Assembly (NCBI RefSeq): GCF_001709345.1
Contig: NZ_MDTQ01000001.1
Coordinates: forward strand, 310,001 to 374,000
Direction of reading: 5' to 3'
From: Terasakiispira papahanaumokuakeensis
GTDB taxonomy: Bacteria; Pseudomonadota; Gammaproteobacteria; Pseudomonadales; Halomonadaceae
Length of the DNA: 64,000 nucleotides
Made by a program: the position numbers and the translations under genes. Below, one piece after another: positions 39,534 through 49,541 of this stretch (the first letter of the stretch is position 1; each line of letters starts with the position of its first letter). The notes beneath the pieces are model-generated. The model was given only the letters and a program-made list of their open reading frames with translations. It was not told the DNA's origin and ran no database searches.

Positions 39534-39600
39534 ATTTCAAAAGACGTTCGATTTCAAAAAGCGCACCATTTTTAAAGAACGCACTATCTCAAAGTCCGCC
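39534..39600. repeat. Four ~17-bp imperfect tandem repeats in the queG-nnr spacer
   Basis: Units start at 39534, 39551, 39568 and 39586 with shared pattern atttcaaaaagcgcacc. Copies differ at several positions, so this is an older array than that at 25153. The rest of the 239-bp divergent spacer holds no recognised feature. Confidence 0.8.
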
Positions 39601-39687
39601 GTGGGGCTCAAGCGCCTGACGCTATCTTGAGATGAATGATGCTCGCCTTGCACCCGGAAGGGCCGAAAAGACCGGAGAACATAGATC

Positions 39688-41232
39688 ATGCTGATACCGC
39701 TTACTCATCTTAAACAGTCTGCTCCCCTTTGGACCGCTGAAGGGTGTCAAGCATTGGATCGCCATTTAATCGCCTCGGGTGTGGTTGGCTTTGAGTTAAT
39801 GTGTCGCGCGGGTCGTGCCGCTTGGGCGCTGATTCAACAGCATTGGTCTCCCGTGCCGTTAAGTGTTTTTTGTGGTGCGGGCAATAATGGCGGAGATGGT
39901 CTGGTCGTGGCAGCTTTGGCGCATCAGGCGGGTTGGCCTGTGCGTGTTGTCATGATGGGCGCCCCTGAGGCTTTGCACCATGAGGCGGCTGAAGCTTGGG
40001 ATATGGCGGAACGTGTCGGCGTGGCATCTGTCTCATTGGCCGCTTGGCAGCCGGTTGCGCATGATGAATTGATTATTGATGCGTTACTCGGCATTGGCGT
40101 CAAAGGAGCGCCTCGTGCCCCCATCAGTGAGGCGATTGAGCAGATTAATGATGCGACTCATGCGGTGATCGCATTAGATGCACCTAGTGGTTTGAATGTC
40201 GATACGGGGCATTGTGCCGGTGAGTGCGTTCGGGCGGATATGACGATCACTTTTATCGCAGTTAAACCTGGATTATTGACCGGGCAGGGGCCGGCAGTCT
40301 GTGGACCGGTTTGGTGGGCTGATCTGAACAGCGAGACTGTGTCAGCACCGCGCCCTCCTATGGGGTTTGTGCCCTCGGCCGATGTTTTGAGTTTGCCGCA
40401 ACGTCAAGCAACAGCGCATAAGGGAGACCATGGTCATGTGCTGCTGCTGGGGGGCGACCATGGTATGGGCGGTGCGGTCATCTTGGCGGCACAGGCGGCG
40501 TTACGCAGTGGGGCTGGATTAGTGAGAGTGCTGACACGATCTGAGCATGTGGCGCCACTTTTGCAACGTCAGCCTGAGGTGATGGTGGAACCCCTTCCCG
40601 ATGATGCTTTTATCGATGGCGTCTTGGTCCATAATGAGACTTTGGACATGGCGCTGGATTGGGCCGATACCGTGGTGATTGGACCAGGATTAGGGCGCCA
40701 TGAGTGGGGGCGTGAGGTATGGCGATATATCTGTACTCATTGGCAAGGGCCCATGGTGGCTGATGCTGATGCCTTGTATTGGTGGGCTTCGGGCGATATG
40801 CCTTCTGCGTCTTTAGCCGCTCAAACATTGATGACGCCTCATCCAGGTGAAGCGGCTCGATTATTAGGAATGGCGACCCGCGAGCTACAACAAAATCGTT
40901 TTGAGGCTGTCGAGGCTTTGCTTGAACAGTATCATTGCGGGGCTGTGATTTTGAAAGGTGCGGGCAGTGTTGTGGGGCCTTTTTCGGGGGCGCAGCGCTG
41001 GATGGTATGCCCCTGGGGAAATCCGGGTATGGCCACAGGAGGGACCGGAGATGTGTTATCCGGTATTTGTGGTGCGCTCAGTGCTCAGGGCATTGCGCTG
41101 GTTCATACGGCTATGGTAGCTGTCGGTGTTCACGCTCGTGCCGGTGACTGTGCTGCGCAACAAGGGCAGCGAGGCTTAGTGGCCAGTGATTTGATCGGTT
41201 TCGTGCGACATTTGCTGAATGATCCTGAGTAA
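39688..41232 (+). CDS. nnr: Bifunctional NAD(P)H-hydrate repair enzyme
   Basis: Fusion of NAD(P)H-hydrate epimerase (NnrE, YjeF_N, residues ~20-225) and ADP-dependent dehydratase (NnrD, ~235-510), which together restore damaged NADHX/NADPHX. 514 aa. Motifs: GAGNNGGDGLV and LDAPSGLNVDTG in the epimerase; KGDHGHVLLLGG, GPGLGRHEWG, MTPHPGEAARLL and GMATGGTGDVLSG in the dehydratase. Upstream of tsaE as in E. coli (yjeF-tsaE). Confidence 0.96.
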   Translation: MLIPLTHLKQSAPLWTAEGCQALDRHLIASGVVGFELMCRAGRAAWALIQQHWSPVPLSVFCGAGNNGGDGLVVAALAHQAGWPVRVVMMGAPEALHHEAAEAWDMAERVGVASVSLAAWQPVAHDELIIDALLGIGVKGAPRAPISEAIEQINDATHAVIALDAPSGLNVDTGHCAGECVRADMTITFIAVKPGLLTGQGPAVCGPVWWADLNSETVSAPRPPMGFVPSADVLSLPQRQATAHKGDHGHVLLLGGDHGMGGAVILAAQAALRSGAGLVRVLTRSEHVAPLLQRQPEVMVEPLPDDAFIDGVLVHNETLDMALDWADTVVIGPGLGRHEWGREVWRYICTHWQGPMVADADALYWWASGDMPSASLAAQTLMTPHPGEAARLLGMATRELQQNRFEAVEALLEQYHCGAVILKGAGSVVGPFSGAQRWMVCPWGNPGMATGGTGDVLSGICGALSAQGIALVHTAMVAVGVHARAGDCAAQQGQRGLVASDLIGFVRHLLNDPE

Positions 41233-41465
41233 GCTTCGAATAGGGGGGATAGGATTCAGATAAAATATGTGAGAGAAGCTTGAATCTATCGGCTTTTATT
41301 GGTCAAATTTCGATCAAGCATTATCGATAGGGCTTGTTTCATGTGAGCTGTTTGGTGATCTCCTATGATTGACCACCCTGGTATTCTTGATTGATCTAAT
41401 GCTCATAATCGCCCTGTTATTGTGATTTGCCCTTCTTGTAATGCCCATTGGGCCCCGAGGCTTCC

Positions 41466-41987
41466 ATGACACTGTTGACTCCTTCTCTCTCCTGCTCGCT
41501 GCCTGATGAAGCCGCTCAGGTCATGCTTGGACGTGAGCTGGCGACTTGCTTCAATCGAGGCGTACTGTTTTTAAAAGGCGACCTCGGGATGGGTAAAACC
41601 ACTCTGTGTCGCGGTATCCTGCAGGCATTAGGTCATGCTGGGGCCGTGAAAAGTCCAACGTATACGCTGGTTGAGCCCTATCAGTTGCCGGGTCATGAGG
41701 TTTATCACTTTGATCTCTACCGCTTGGCTGAGCCAGAAGAGCTTGAGTTTCTCGGTGTTCGAGATTATTTCGATGCCCAGGCGCTATGCCTGATTGAGTG
41801 GCCTGAACAAGGCCAGGGTGTGCTGCCCGCTGCCGATATTGAACTGACATTGACGCTGGCTCCCGACACTGGACGCCTGGCGCAGTTAGTGGCTCATACT
41901 GTGCCGGGTCAGCAAGCACTGACCGCTTTATCTCAGTCAGCCTGGTGGCAACAATATCAGACGGTCACTGAGGTCGTATTCACCTGA
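41466..41987 (+). CDS. tsaE: tRNA t6A biosynthesis ATPase TsaE
   Basis: Small ATPase of the TsaBCDE complex making N6-threonylcarbamoyladenosine at position 37 of ANN-decoding tRNAs. 173 aa from ATG 41466, which has GAGG 6 nt upstream; a TTG at 41448 is less likely. P-loop LKGDLGMGKTTLCRG, SPTYTLVEPY, YHFDLYRL and CLIEWPEQG are typical. Its stop overlaps the start of the amidase gene. Confidence 0.95.
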   Translation: MTLLTPSLSCSLPDEAAQVMLGRELATCFNRGVLFLKGDLGMGKTTLCRGILQALGHAGAVKSPTYTLVEPYQLPGHEVYHFDLYRLAEPEELEFLGVRDYFDAQALCLIEWPEQGQGVLPAADIELTLTLAPDTGRLAQLVAHTVPGQQALTALSQSAWWQQYQTVTEVVFT

Positions 41988-43360
41988 TGATGACATTGAA
42001 AAGAGTCTTTATGTGGCGTTTTGCCCTTTATCATGTTGCCCTTTTTCGCTTTACACTTTTTATAGTGGTCCTGGGCGTGTTCGGAACGGCTCAAGCGAGT
42101 GAGCAGATTAATAGCGTTCGTATCTGGCCGGCGCCTGATCACACTCGCTTGGTATTTGATTTATCCGGAGGTGTCAGTCACAAGGTTTTTTCATTATCCA
42201 ACCCGAGCCGCCTCGTTATTGATATTGATGATGTGGCTTTAAAGGCCTCCTTATCAAATCTCGATTTAGGCGATACGCCGATTCGGCGGGTGCGTCATGC
42301 GGTTAAAAATGGGCATGATCTGCGTGTGGTGTTGGATTTATCCCGTTCGATTCAACCGCGTAGCTTTTTACTTAAACCTAACCAGCAATATGGCAATCGC
42401 TTGGTCGTTGACTTGGTGATGCCTGAAAAAGAGCCCACTGAAACCGTGGAGCGTCGTCCTGCACGGGGGGCGCCGCGTAATGTATTGATTGCGATTGATC
42501 CTGGTCATGGGGGCGAGGATCCGGGGGCCCGTGGCCCGGATGGGACTTTTGAAAAAAATGTAGTGATGGCCATTGCGCGTAAACTTAAACGCCAGATCTC
42601 GGCTCAGCCGGGTTACGAGGCCTTTCTAACGCGTACGGGAGATTACTATGTCGGGCTCCGTGAACGCGTCAATATTGCCCGTAAGCGTCGTGCCGATATG
42701 TTTGTGTCGATTCACGCCGATGCTTACCGAACGGCTCAACCTCGCGGGTCGTCCGTTTATGCATTATCGCAACGGGGAGCCACCTCCGAAACAGCACGCT
42801 GGTTAGCCGATAGTGAGAATAATGCGGATTTGATTGGCGGGGTTGAGGGCGTTTTGTCATTAGAAGACAAAGATGCCATGTTGCGCGGCGTGTTGCTTGA
42901 TTTATCTATGACGGCCACCTTGTCGGAAAGTTTGCGCTTGGGGAGCCAGGTGCTTGGCCATATTGGCCAGATTAATCGACTGCATAAGCGTGATGTTGAA
43001 CAGGCCGGGTTTGTGGTGCTGAAATCCCCGGATATGCCTTCAATTTTGGTCGAAACTGGTTTTATTTCTAATCCGCGCGAAGAACGAAACCTCAAAAGTA
43101 GTGCTTACCAACAGCGGATGGCTTCCTCCATTATGACGGGGATTCGTGATTATTTTCAGGCCAGTCCGCCACCCAACACTTTATTAGCCGAACAGAAACG
43201 TCTGGGGACCATGGGGCGCTACGTGATCGCGCCGGGCGATACGCTTTCAGAGATCGCACAGCGTAAGCAAGTGGATCTGAGAGCGCTACGACGGGCGAAT
43301 AACCTGTCGAGCAAAGATGTTATCCGTGTCGGTCAGGTCTTGAGGATTCCTTCATCATGA
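41987..43360 (+). CDS. amiB: N-acetylmuramoyl-L-alanine amidase with AMIN and LysM domains
   Basis: Periplasmic zinc amidase that splits septal peptidoglycan at division. 457 aa: signal/TM segment in the first ~35 residues, AMIN domain (~38-130), Amidase_3 (~160-385; zinc ligands in [19 protein letters not shown] Glu, and SIHADAY, catalytic Glu in [10 protein letters not shown]), and a single C-terminal LysM (~410-456; [14 protein letters not shown]). AmiB-type by context (tsaE-ami-mutL) and LysM. In relatives the partner is EnvC/FtsEX, whose genes lie at 7.2-9 kb here. The start may be the first or second ATG. 4-bp overlap with mutL. Confidence 0.95.
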   Translation: MMTLKRVFMWRFALYHVALFRFTLFIVVLGVFGTAQASEQINSVRIWPAPDHTRLVFDLSGGVSHKVFSLSNPSRLVIDIDDVALKASLSNLDLGDTPIRRVRHAVKNGHDLRVVLDLSRSIQPRSFLLKPNQQYGNRLVVDLVMPEKEPTETVERRPARGAPRNVLIAIDPGHGGEDPGARGPDGTFEKNVVMAIARKLKRQISAQPGYEAFLTRTGDYYVGLRERVNIARKRRADMFVSIHADAYRTAQPRGSSVYALSQRGATSETARWLADSENNADLIGGVEGVLSLEDKDAMLRGVLLDLSMTATLSESLRLGSQVLGHIGQINRLHKRDVEQAGFVVLKSPDMPSILVETGFISNPREERNLKSSAYQQRMASSIMTGIRDYFQASPPPNTLLAEQKRLGTMGRYVIAPGDTLSEIAQRKQVDLRALRRANNLSSKDVIRVGQVLRIPSS

Positions 43361-45387
43361 CGGTTATGGATGCCGAACAAACCCGTATACAGGCACTGGC
43401 CCCCAGACTCGCCAACCAAATTGCAGCGGGGGAAGTGGTTGAACGCCCCGCATCGGTGCTGAAAGAGCTGTTGGAAAACAGTCTTGATGCGGGCGCGAAT
43501 GAGCTGGAGATTGAGCTTGAAGCCGGTGGCATTAAGCTACTGAAAGTGCGCGATAATGGTCGTGGTATTGATGAAGACGACCTGCCGTTAGCACTGGCCC
43601 GTCATGCGACCAGTAAGATTTATACGTTGGATGATCTAGAAGGTGTGGCAACGCTAGGGTTTCGTGGCGAAGCGCTGGCTTCAATCAGTTCCGTGGCGCG
43701 CCTTGAGCTGGTGACGAGTGTTGAAGATTCCGGCAAGGGCTGGCGTGTTGTGGCTGAAGGCCGAGACATGACGCCTCGCGTCTCTCCTGCGCCACACCCG
43801 CGTGGGACCAGTGTTATCGTGCGGGATTTGTTTTTTAATACCCCCGCTCGACGCAAATTCCTTCGCACAGAACGTACTGAGTACGGTCATTTAGAGGGGT
43901 TGTTTCGACGCCTTGCCTTATCAAGGCCTGATGTTGCGTTTACGCTTAAACATAACAGCAAAGTCGTGCATCGGCTTCGGCCTGCGGTCGATCAAGCTTC
44001 TCAAGAACAGCGGCTCAAACAGTTGATGCCTTCCGGCTTTATCGATAGTGCGCTGTACCTCGATATGGAAGCCACTGGGTTGCGTTTATGGGGCTGGGTG
44101 GGTTTGCCGAATCAGGCGCGAGCCCAAGCGGATCAACAGTATTTCTTTGTCAATGGGCGGAGCATTCGGGATCGTCTGGTGGCCCATGCCATTCGTCAGG
44201 CCTATCAGGACGTACTATTTCATGGTCGACACCCGGTTTTTGTGTTGCACCTGGAGCTAGATCCCCATGTCGTGGATGTGAATGTACATCCCACCAAGCA
44301 CGAAGTCCGGTTCCGTGATGGTCGTCTAGTGCACGACTTTCTATTTCGCTCACTCCACCGCGCTTTGGCCGATACCCGTGCAGGGCAAGAGAGTAATGCG
44401 GCGAACAGTGGCGTGGCTGGAGGTGGTGTGGCGGCTGATGGTGCACTGGGTGCCGAAGCGGAGAACCAGGTTTCGTCGCGTGCTTCTGGAGCAGGCCCTG
44501 ACGGCTATGCCATGACGTCATCGGTTCAACCTCAGGATCAAAGCCCACGCCAGCAAGTGGGTATGAACTGGTCTGTGCCTCAAGCTCAGCGCTCTCAATC
44601 TTCTCAGCGCTCTCAATCTTCTCAATCTTCTCAGTATTCCCCACACTCTCAGTACTCACATTCTGGCCAGGGGGTGAAAGAAACACTCGGGTTTTATCAG
44701 CACCTCAGTGAAGGGGCTAAACACCCAGAAGATACGACTGTGAGTAGCCAAAATATGGTCCCCCATAATAGGCCCTCGCATATGCCTGATGATCAATCAG
44801 GGATGCCGCCTTTGGGCTATGCGCTTGCTCAACTGCATGGGGTTTATATTCTGGCCCAGAATGCGCAAGGGTTAGTCGTGGTCGATATGCATGCCGCCCA
44901 CGAGCGGATTACTTATGAGCGTATGAAACAAGCTTATGCGGAACCGCCGTTAGTGTCTCAGCCTTTGTTGGTGCCACAGCATTTAGCGGTCAGTGAAGAA
45001 GAAACCGAAGCGGTTCAGCAAGCGGGTGAGGTCTTATCTGATCTTGGGCTGACACTGGAAGTGATGGGACCGCGATCATTAGTGATTCGCGGTTTGCCAG
45101 TGTTGTTACAAGGGGCTGAAGGGGAGTCGTTGGTGTTTCATGTGCTTGAAGAGCTGAAACGCTTTGGGACGACCCATGGCTTGAGGGCCCATGTTCATGA
45201 GATACTGGCCACTATGGCCTGTCACGGCTCGGTGAGAGCCAATCGGCGTTTGTCCATGGATGAGATGAATGCGTTACTGCGTGATATGGAAGCCACTGAA
45301 CGCAGTGGTCAATGTAATCATGGTCGCCCTACTTGGTTCCAGCTGGATATGTCGCAGCTGGACAAGATGTTCTTGCGCGGTCAGTAG
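43357..45387 (+). CDS. mutL: DNA mismatch repair protein MutL, endonuclease type
   Basis: Mismatch-repair mediator, 676 aa. N-terminal GHKL ATPase: [40 protein letters not shown]. Linker ~345-480 is low-complexity with Ser-Gln repeats. C-terminal domain has [12 protein letters not shown] at residues 510-521, matching the metal-binding endonuclease motif D(Q/M)HA(X)2E(X)4E, and CNHGRPTW near the end. E. coli MutL lacks that motif and relies on MutH, so here MutL itself probably nicks. Overlaps ami; the miaA gene begins 31 bp downstream. Confidence 0.96.
   Translation: MTVMDAEQTRIQALAPRLANQIAAGEVVERPASVLKELLENSLDAGANELEIELEAGGIKLLKVRDNGRGIDEDDLPLALARHATSKIYTLDDLEGVATLGFRGEALASISSVARLELVTSVEDSGKGWRVVAEGRDMTPRVSPAPHPRGTSVIVRDLFFNTPARRKFLRTERTEYGHLEGLFRRLALSRPDVAFTLKHNSKVVHRLRPAVDQASQEQRLKQLMPSGFIDSALYLDMEATGLRLWGWVGLPNQARAQADQQYFFVNGRSIRDRLVAHAIRQAYQDVLFHGRHPVFVLHLELDPHVVDVNVHPTKHEVRFRDGRLVHDFLFRSLHRALADTRAGQESNAANSGVAGGGVAADGALGAEAENQVSSRASGAGPDGYAMTSSVQPQDQSPRQQVGMNWSVPQAQRSQSSQRSQSSQSSQYSPHSQYSHSGQGVKETLGFYQHLSEGAKHPEDTTVSSQNMVPHNRPSHMPDDQSGMPPLGYALAQLHGVYILAQNAQGLVVVDMHAAHERITYERMKQAYAEPPLVSQPLLVPQHLAVSEEETEAVQQAGEVLSDLGLTLEVMGPRSLVIRGLPVLLQGAEGESLVFHVLEELKRFGTTHGLRAHVHEILATMACHGSVRANRRLSMDEMNALLRDMEATERSGQCNHGRPTWFQLDMSQLDKMFLRGQ
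44585..44660 (+). repeat. 9/18-bp repeats in the MutL linker
   Basis: Repeats of tctcaatct/tctcagcgc encode a Gln-Ser-Ser/Arg-Ser-Gln array ([16 protein letters not shown]). Multiples of nine keep frame. A slippage-prone tract inside a mismatch-repair gene. Confidence 0.88.
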
Positions 45388-45418
45388 CTTTCCTGCCATT
45401 TCACTTGTTGGATCATTC

Positions 45419-46414
45419 ATGACGCAAACCGCGACGGCGGCATTTCCGCCAGCGATTTTTTTGATGGGCCCGACGGCTTCGGGCAAAACCGATTTAGCCA
45501 TGCATTTAGCGGACCATCTGCCCTGTGAACTGATCAGTGTGGATTCAGCACAAGTCTATCGGGGGTTGGATTTAGGTAGTGCTAAGCCTGATGCTGCTAC
45601 TTTAGCGCGTTACCCGCATCGTTTGATCGATATTCGTGATCCGGCCAGGCCATACTCGGCGGCTGATTTTCGTGATGATGCATTGAGGGCGATGCAAGAG
45701 ATTACAGCCGCTGGACGTATTCCGCTGCTGGTGGGCGGGACCATGATGTATTTTCAGCGTTTGCTTGCAGGTGAGGCAAACCTACCAGAGGCTGATGCTA
45801 CGCTAAGAGCTGAACTGGAGTCCCAAGCAATGATGTCGGGTTGGCCAGCATTACATCAGCAGTTGGCTGAGGTTGATCCTGAGTCGGCATCACGTATTGC
45901 GCCAAATGATAGCCAGCGTATCCAACGTGCTTTGGAGATTTATCAGTTAACCGGGCGTACGCGAACGGAACTCTGGGCTGAGCAAGCGCGTCAGAGTTTT
46001 CCATACCGAACATTGCAGATCGGTTTGGCACCGATGCTGCGAGCGACCCTGCATCAGCGGATTGAGCAACGCTTTAAAGCGATGCTGGATCAAGGGTTTA
46101 TTGAGGAAGTGGCCGCTCTGAAGCAACGTCATGATTTGCATACGGGGTTGCCGTCCATACGTTCTGTTGGATATCGACAGGTCTGGGCATACCTGGAAGG
46201 TGAATATGATCGTGAGACTTTGTATGAAAAAGGTATTGCGGCCACGCGTCAGTTAGCGAAACGACAGATCACTTGGATGCGCCGTTGGCGATCATTGTTT
46301 TGGTGGCCAAGTGATGCAGAGGGGAGTGCTGAACGGTTGCTGAGTGCTTGTCAGCCTTGGTTAGCCGGTCATGAGTTTGAGCCTTGGTCGGGCGAAAGGC
46401 CGGACAAACATTGA
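45419..46414 (+). CDS. miaA: tRNA dimethylallyltransferase
   Basis: Adds the isopentenyl group to A37 of UNN-decoding tRNAs. 331 aa from ATG 45419 ([24 protein letters not shown]), with TTGGA ~7 nt upstream. An in-frame extension into mutL to 45269 is rejected as it would overlap mutL by 119 bp and the family starts here. P-loop [31 protein letters not shown], and [16 protein letters not shown] near the C-terminus. Confidence 0.96.
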   Translation: MTQTATAAFPPAIFLMGPTASGKTDLAMHLADHLPCELISVDSAQVYRGLDLGSAKPDAATLARYPHRLIDIRDPARPYSAADFRDDALRAMQEITAAGRIPLLVGGTMMYFQRLLAGEANLPEADATLRAELESQAMMSGWPALHQQLAEVDPESASRIAPNDSQRIQRALEIYQLTGRTRTELWAEQARQSFPYRTLQIGLAPMLRATLHQRIEQRFKAMLDQGFIEEVAALKQRHDLHTGLPSIRSVGYRQVWAYLEGEYDRETLYEKGIAATRQLAKRQITWMRRWRSLFWWPSDAEGSAERLLSACQPWLAGHEFEPWSGERPDKH

Positions 46415-46436
46415 GATCGCAGTATATAATCTCAAT
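46401..46436 (+). promoter_or_regulatory. Candidate hfq promoter embedded in an inverted repeat
   Basis: CGGACA (46401-46406), 18-bp spacer and a perfect TATAAT (46425-46430), beginning at the end of miaA. A perfect 8-bp inverted repeat ATTGAGAT/ATCTCAAT (46410-46417 and 46429-46436) brackets the spacer and overlaps the -10. Dedicated hfq promoters near miaA are known in E. coli; the palindrome suggests repression by a dimeric protein. Prediction only. Confidence 0.55.
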
Positions 46437-46563
46437 ATAGTGCTTAAAGATGTTGCGATGCGGTACGATGCATCGGGCCCGGAGTCTTCTCCCTTAGGCT
46501 TGATTGCGCGTAAACCATTAAAAAACAGAAAATTAACAACGACACTTATCTAGGGAGAGTGGT

Positions 46564-46809
46564 ATGTCCAAAGGGCAATCATTACAAGATCCGTATCTGA
46601 ACCTGCTGCGTAAAGAACGTGTACCCGTTTCTATCTTTTTGGTGAACGGGATCAAGTTGCAGGGGCAGATTGAGTCTTTCGATCAGTTTGTCATCTTACT
46701 GCGTAATACCGTCAGTCAGATGGTTTACAAACATGCAATTTCTACTGTGGTGCCGTCGCGTAATGTGCGTCTGCCGATGCCAGATGCGAATGCGGCCCCA
46801 GGTGAGTAA
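46564..46809 (+). CDS. hfq: RNA chaperone Hfq
   Basis: Hexameric Sm-like protein pairing small RNAs with mRNAs. 81 aa, [20 protein letters not shown], then [18 protein letters not shown] and Sm2 [12 protein letters not shown]. The C-terminal tail is short (about 14 residues after the Sm core), as in pseudomonads rather than E. coli. AGGGAG lies ~7 nt upstream of the start. Confidence 0.99.
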   Translation: MSKGQSLQDPYLNLLRKERVPVSIFLVNGIKLQGQIESFDQFVILLRNTVSQMVYKHAISTVVPSRNVRLPMPDANAAPGE

Positions 46810-46843
46810 TAGGCCTGATAGGCCCTAAAACTGGAGTACGCCT

Positions 46844-48130
46844 TTGTTCTTTGAACGGCATGAGGGTGGCGATAATGCCATCCTCGTTCATGTTGATTTT
46901 ACCGGTGAGCAGGAGCGTGAAGACCCTAGCGAGTTTCTTGAACTCGTGGCTTCTGCCGGGGCTAATGCTGCCACCTTGATTCGGGGGTCTCGCCAGCAAG
47001 TCAATGCCAAATTCTTTGTTGGCAGTGGCAAAGTCGATGAGATTAGAGAAGCGGCGGTTCAGTATGAAGCTGATGTCGTTATTTTTAATCACGGCCTGAC
47101 ACCTTCCCAAGAACGTAACCTTGAACGGAGCCTCAAGTGTCGAGTGCTCGACCGTACGGGCTTGATTCTGGATATTTTTGCTCAGCGGGCTCGTACGCAC
47201 GAAGGGAAGCTACAAGTTGAACTAGCTCAGTTGCAGTATATGCGGACTCGACTGGTGCGAGGTTGGACCCACCTAGAGCGTCAGAAAGGGGGGATTGGTC
47301 TGCGAGGACCAGGTGAAACCCAGCTGGAAACTGACCGGCGCTTGTTGCAAATCCGTATTTCTCAAATCCAAAAACGCCTGGATAAGGTTCGCCAACAACG
47401 TGCCAATAGTCGTCGCGCACGAGATCGGGCTGAAATTCCTTCTGTCTCTTTGGTGGGATACACCAATGCGGGCAAGTCGACGCTGTTTAATCAGGCGACG
47501 ACCTCTGAGGTTTACGCGGCCGATCAACTGTTCGCGACATTGGATCCGACATTACGTCGTTTAGCGTTAGAGGACGTTGGCCCGATTGTGCTGGCCGATA
47601 CGGTCGGATTTATTCGTCACCTGCCCCATAAGCTGGTTGAGGCGTTTCAAGCCACACTCCAAGAGGCGACTGAAGCCGATCTGCTGTTGCATGTCGTAGA
47701 TGCGGCCAGTGTGGAACGTGATGACAACATCGCTCAAGTCAACGATGTGTTGCATGAGATCGGTGCGGGAGAGATCCCTGTATTGATGGTCTACAACAAA
47801 ATTGACTTGTTAGAGCAGCAGCCTCGCATCGAGCGTGATGATGAGGGGCAGCCTGAGCGTGTGTGGTTGTCGGCAGCGACGGGAGCAGGCCTGGATTTAT
47901 TGCGCCAAGCCATCAGTGAGCGTCTGGCTGATCGAATCACTGAGGGGCGCCTGCAGCTCGGGCCGAGTGAGGGTAAACTACGCTCTCAGCTCTATGCGCT
48001 GGGGGCTGTTCGAGGCGAGCAGCATGATGAGCAGGGCGACACCTGGTTGGATATTCGCCTCCAAGAGCGTGATTTGAATCAGTTGTTGGCGCGCTTGGGG
48101 GTCGATCAAGCAGCTTTGCGTTGGGCCTGA
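46844..48130 (+). CDS. hflX: Ribosome-splitting GTPase HflX
   Basis: GTPase that rescues stalled ribosomes after heat stress. 428 aa. The start is TTG 46844 (MFFERHEGGDNAILVHV), with GGAG 7 nt upstream and the family N-terminus following at once. HflX N-domain, GLRGPGETQLETDRRLL, G domain with LVGYTNAGKSTLFN, ADTVGFIRHLPH and NKIDLL. 34 bp after hfq. Confidence 0.97.
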   Translation: MFFERHEGGDNAILVHVDFTGEQEREDPSEFLELVASAGANAATLIRGSRQQVNAKFFVGSGKVDEIREAAVQYEADVVIFNHGLTPSQERNLERSLKCRVLDRTGLILDIFAQRARTHEGKLQVELAQLQYMRTRLVRGWTHLERQKGGIGLRGPGETQLETDRRLLQIRISQIQKRLDKVRQQRANSRRARDRAEIPSVSLVGYTNAGKSTLFNQATTSEVYAADQLFATLDPTLRRLALEDVGPIVLADTVGFIRHLPHKLVEAFQATLQEATEADLLLHVVDAASVERDDNIAQVNDVLHEIGAGEIPVLMVYNKIDLLEQQPRIERDDEGQPERVWLSAATGAGLDLLRQAISERLADRITEGRLQLGPSEGKLRSQLYALGAVRGEQHDEQGDTWLDIRLQERDLNQLLARLGVDQAALRWA

Positions 48131-48213
48131 AACTGATTTATATATCAGTCTAATCCGTGCGAATCCGCTGTCTTATCCTAAGGTTTCTGTTAGAGTCACG
48201 AATCATTATAGGC

Positions 48214-48241
48214 CATGACCGGGCAGCGGGGCTCGGTCATG
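48214..48241. promoter_or_regulatory. Inverted repeat between hflX and hflK
   Basis: CATGACCG (48214-48221), 12-nt spacer, CGGTCATG (48234-48241): a perfect 8-bp arm pair, GC-rich, without T tail, in the 214-bp gap. Could be an operator for a separate hflKC promoter, or an mRNA hairpin. Confidence 0.5.
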
Positions 48242-48344
48242 TGCTGAATAACAGGAATAAGACCGGTAGCCAGCGCCTGGATGGACTGGCTGCGGGTTAC
48301 TTTATATTGACTTGTTATATTCCAACCCGTGAGGGAGACAATCT

Positions 48345-49541
48345 ATGGCGTGGAATGAGCCTGGTGGCAATGGCAACCAGCACGATCCCTGGAGTGGTGG
48401 TGGTCGAGGTGGTGGCCGGGGGCCTGATAAAGGGCCGCCCGATTTGGATGAGGCGCTGAAAAAATTTCAGGATAAACTCGGTGGTTTATTCGGTGGCAGC
48501 GGCGGTGGCGGGAGTTCGCAACGCGGTGGCTATGGTCTGGTCGGGATTATTCTGGCACTGGTTTTTGCACTCTGGTTCGTCAGCGGTATTTATACGGTGG
48601 ACCAATCGGAGCAGGCGGTTGTACTGCGTTTTGGTAAGTACCACGAAACGGTGGGGCCTGGTCCTCATTGGAATCCCGCTTTGATTGATAGTGTGCACAA
48701 GGTGAATACGACGCGTATTCGCTCTGTGAGCCAGAAAGCGACCATGCTGACTGAAGATGAAAACATCGTGCAGGTGTCGATTTCAGTTCAGTATGCAGTG
48801 GATGACCCGAAAGCCTTTTTGCTGAATGTTCGTAACCCCGAAAGCAGCCTTGAAAATGCGCTGGACTCGGCATTGCGTCATGAAGTGGGTAGTTCAACCA
48901 TGAACAGCATCCTAACGGAAGGTCGTGAAGTGCTGGCAACGCACATCACGAGCCGACTAGGAGGTTACCTGAAAAATTATGGGGTTGGGCTCGGCTTGCG
49001 TGCAGTTAACGTCGAAAACACTCAAGCGCCTGATCAAGTGCAGGATGCTTTTGATGACGTCATTCGTGCGCGTGAAGATCGTGAGAAAACGATCAACCAA
49101 GCGCGAGGCTATGAGAACCAAGTCATTCCTCAGGCTCAAGGGGAAGCACAACGCATTCGCGAACAAGCTCAAGGCTATAAACAGTCTGTCATTGCGGCGG
49201 CTAATGGTGAGGCGCAACGCTTTACTGACTTGTTAGCTGAATATCAGAAAGCGCCTGCGGTGACACGTGAGCGACTGTATATTCAATCCATGCAATCGGT
49301 GATGACGCGTTCGAGCAAAGTGATGGTGAACCAGGATAAAGGCAATAATATGCTGTACCTGCCTTTGGATCGGTTACAAGGTGGCACGCGATCCGGTAGT
49401 AGCACTTCAGGCAGCCATTCGGCCTCCAGTGCTCAGCAAACCAGTTTGAATCCTTCGCAGATGGATGAGCTGGCCAACGAGGTGGTGCAACGCTTAAACC
49501 GCCGCCAGAATAACAATGGAATCCGTCGGGAGGGTCGTTAA
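48345..49541 (+). CDS. hflK: FtsH regulator HflK
   Basis: SPFH/stomatin-family membrane protein that with HflC surrounds the FtsH protease. 398 aa. Gly-rich cytoplasmic N-terminus, one TM helix (~70-88, GLVGIILALVFALWFVSGIY), prohibitin domain (VDQSEQAVVLRFGKYHETV...), coiled coil rich in Gln/Ala (~240-310), and Ser/Gly-rich tail. Stop overlaps the hflC start by one base. Confidence 0.97.
   Translation: MAWNEPGGNGNQHDPWSGGGRGGGRGPDKGPPDLDEALKKFQDKLGGLFGGSGGGGSSQRGGYGLVGIILALVFALWFVSGIYTVDQSEQAVVLRFGKYHETVGPGPHWNPALIDSVHKVNTTRIRSVSQKATMLTEDENIVQVSISVQYAVDDPKAFLLNVRNPESSLENALDSALRHEVGSSTMNSILTEGREVLATHITSRLGGYLKNYGVGLGLRAVNVENTQAPDQVQDAFDDVIRAREDREKTINQARGYENQVIPQAQGEAQRIREQAQGYKQSVIAAANGEAQRFTDLLAEYQKAPAVTRERLYIQSMQSVMTRSSKVMVNQDKGNNMLYLPLDRLQGGTRSGSSTSGSHSASSAQQTSLNPSQMDELANEVVQRLNRRQNNNGIRREGR

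Noticed and set aside
44150-44686. 178-codon antisense frame inside mutL
   Set aside because: It lies opposite the MutL core and linker; its length follows from codon bias and the repeat tract.
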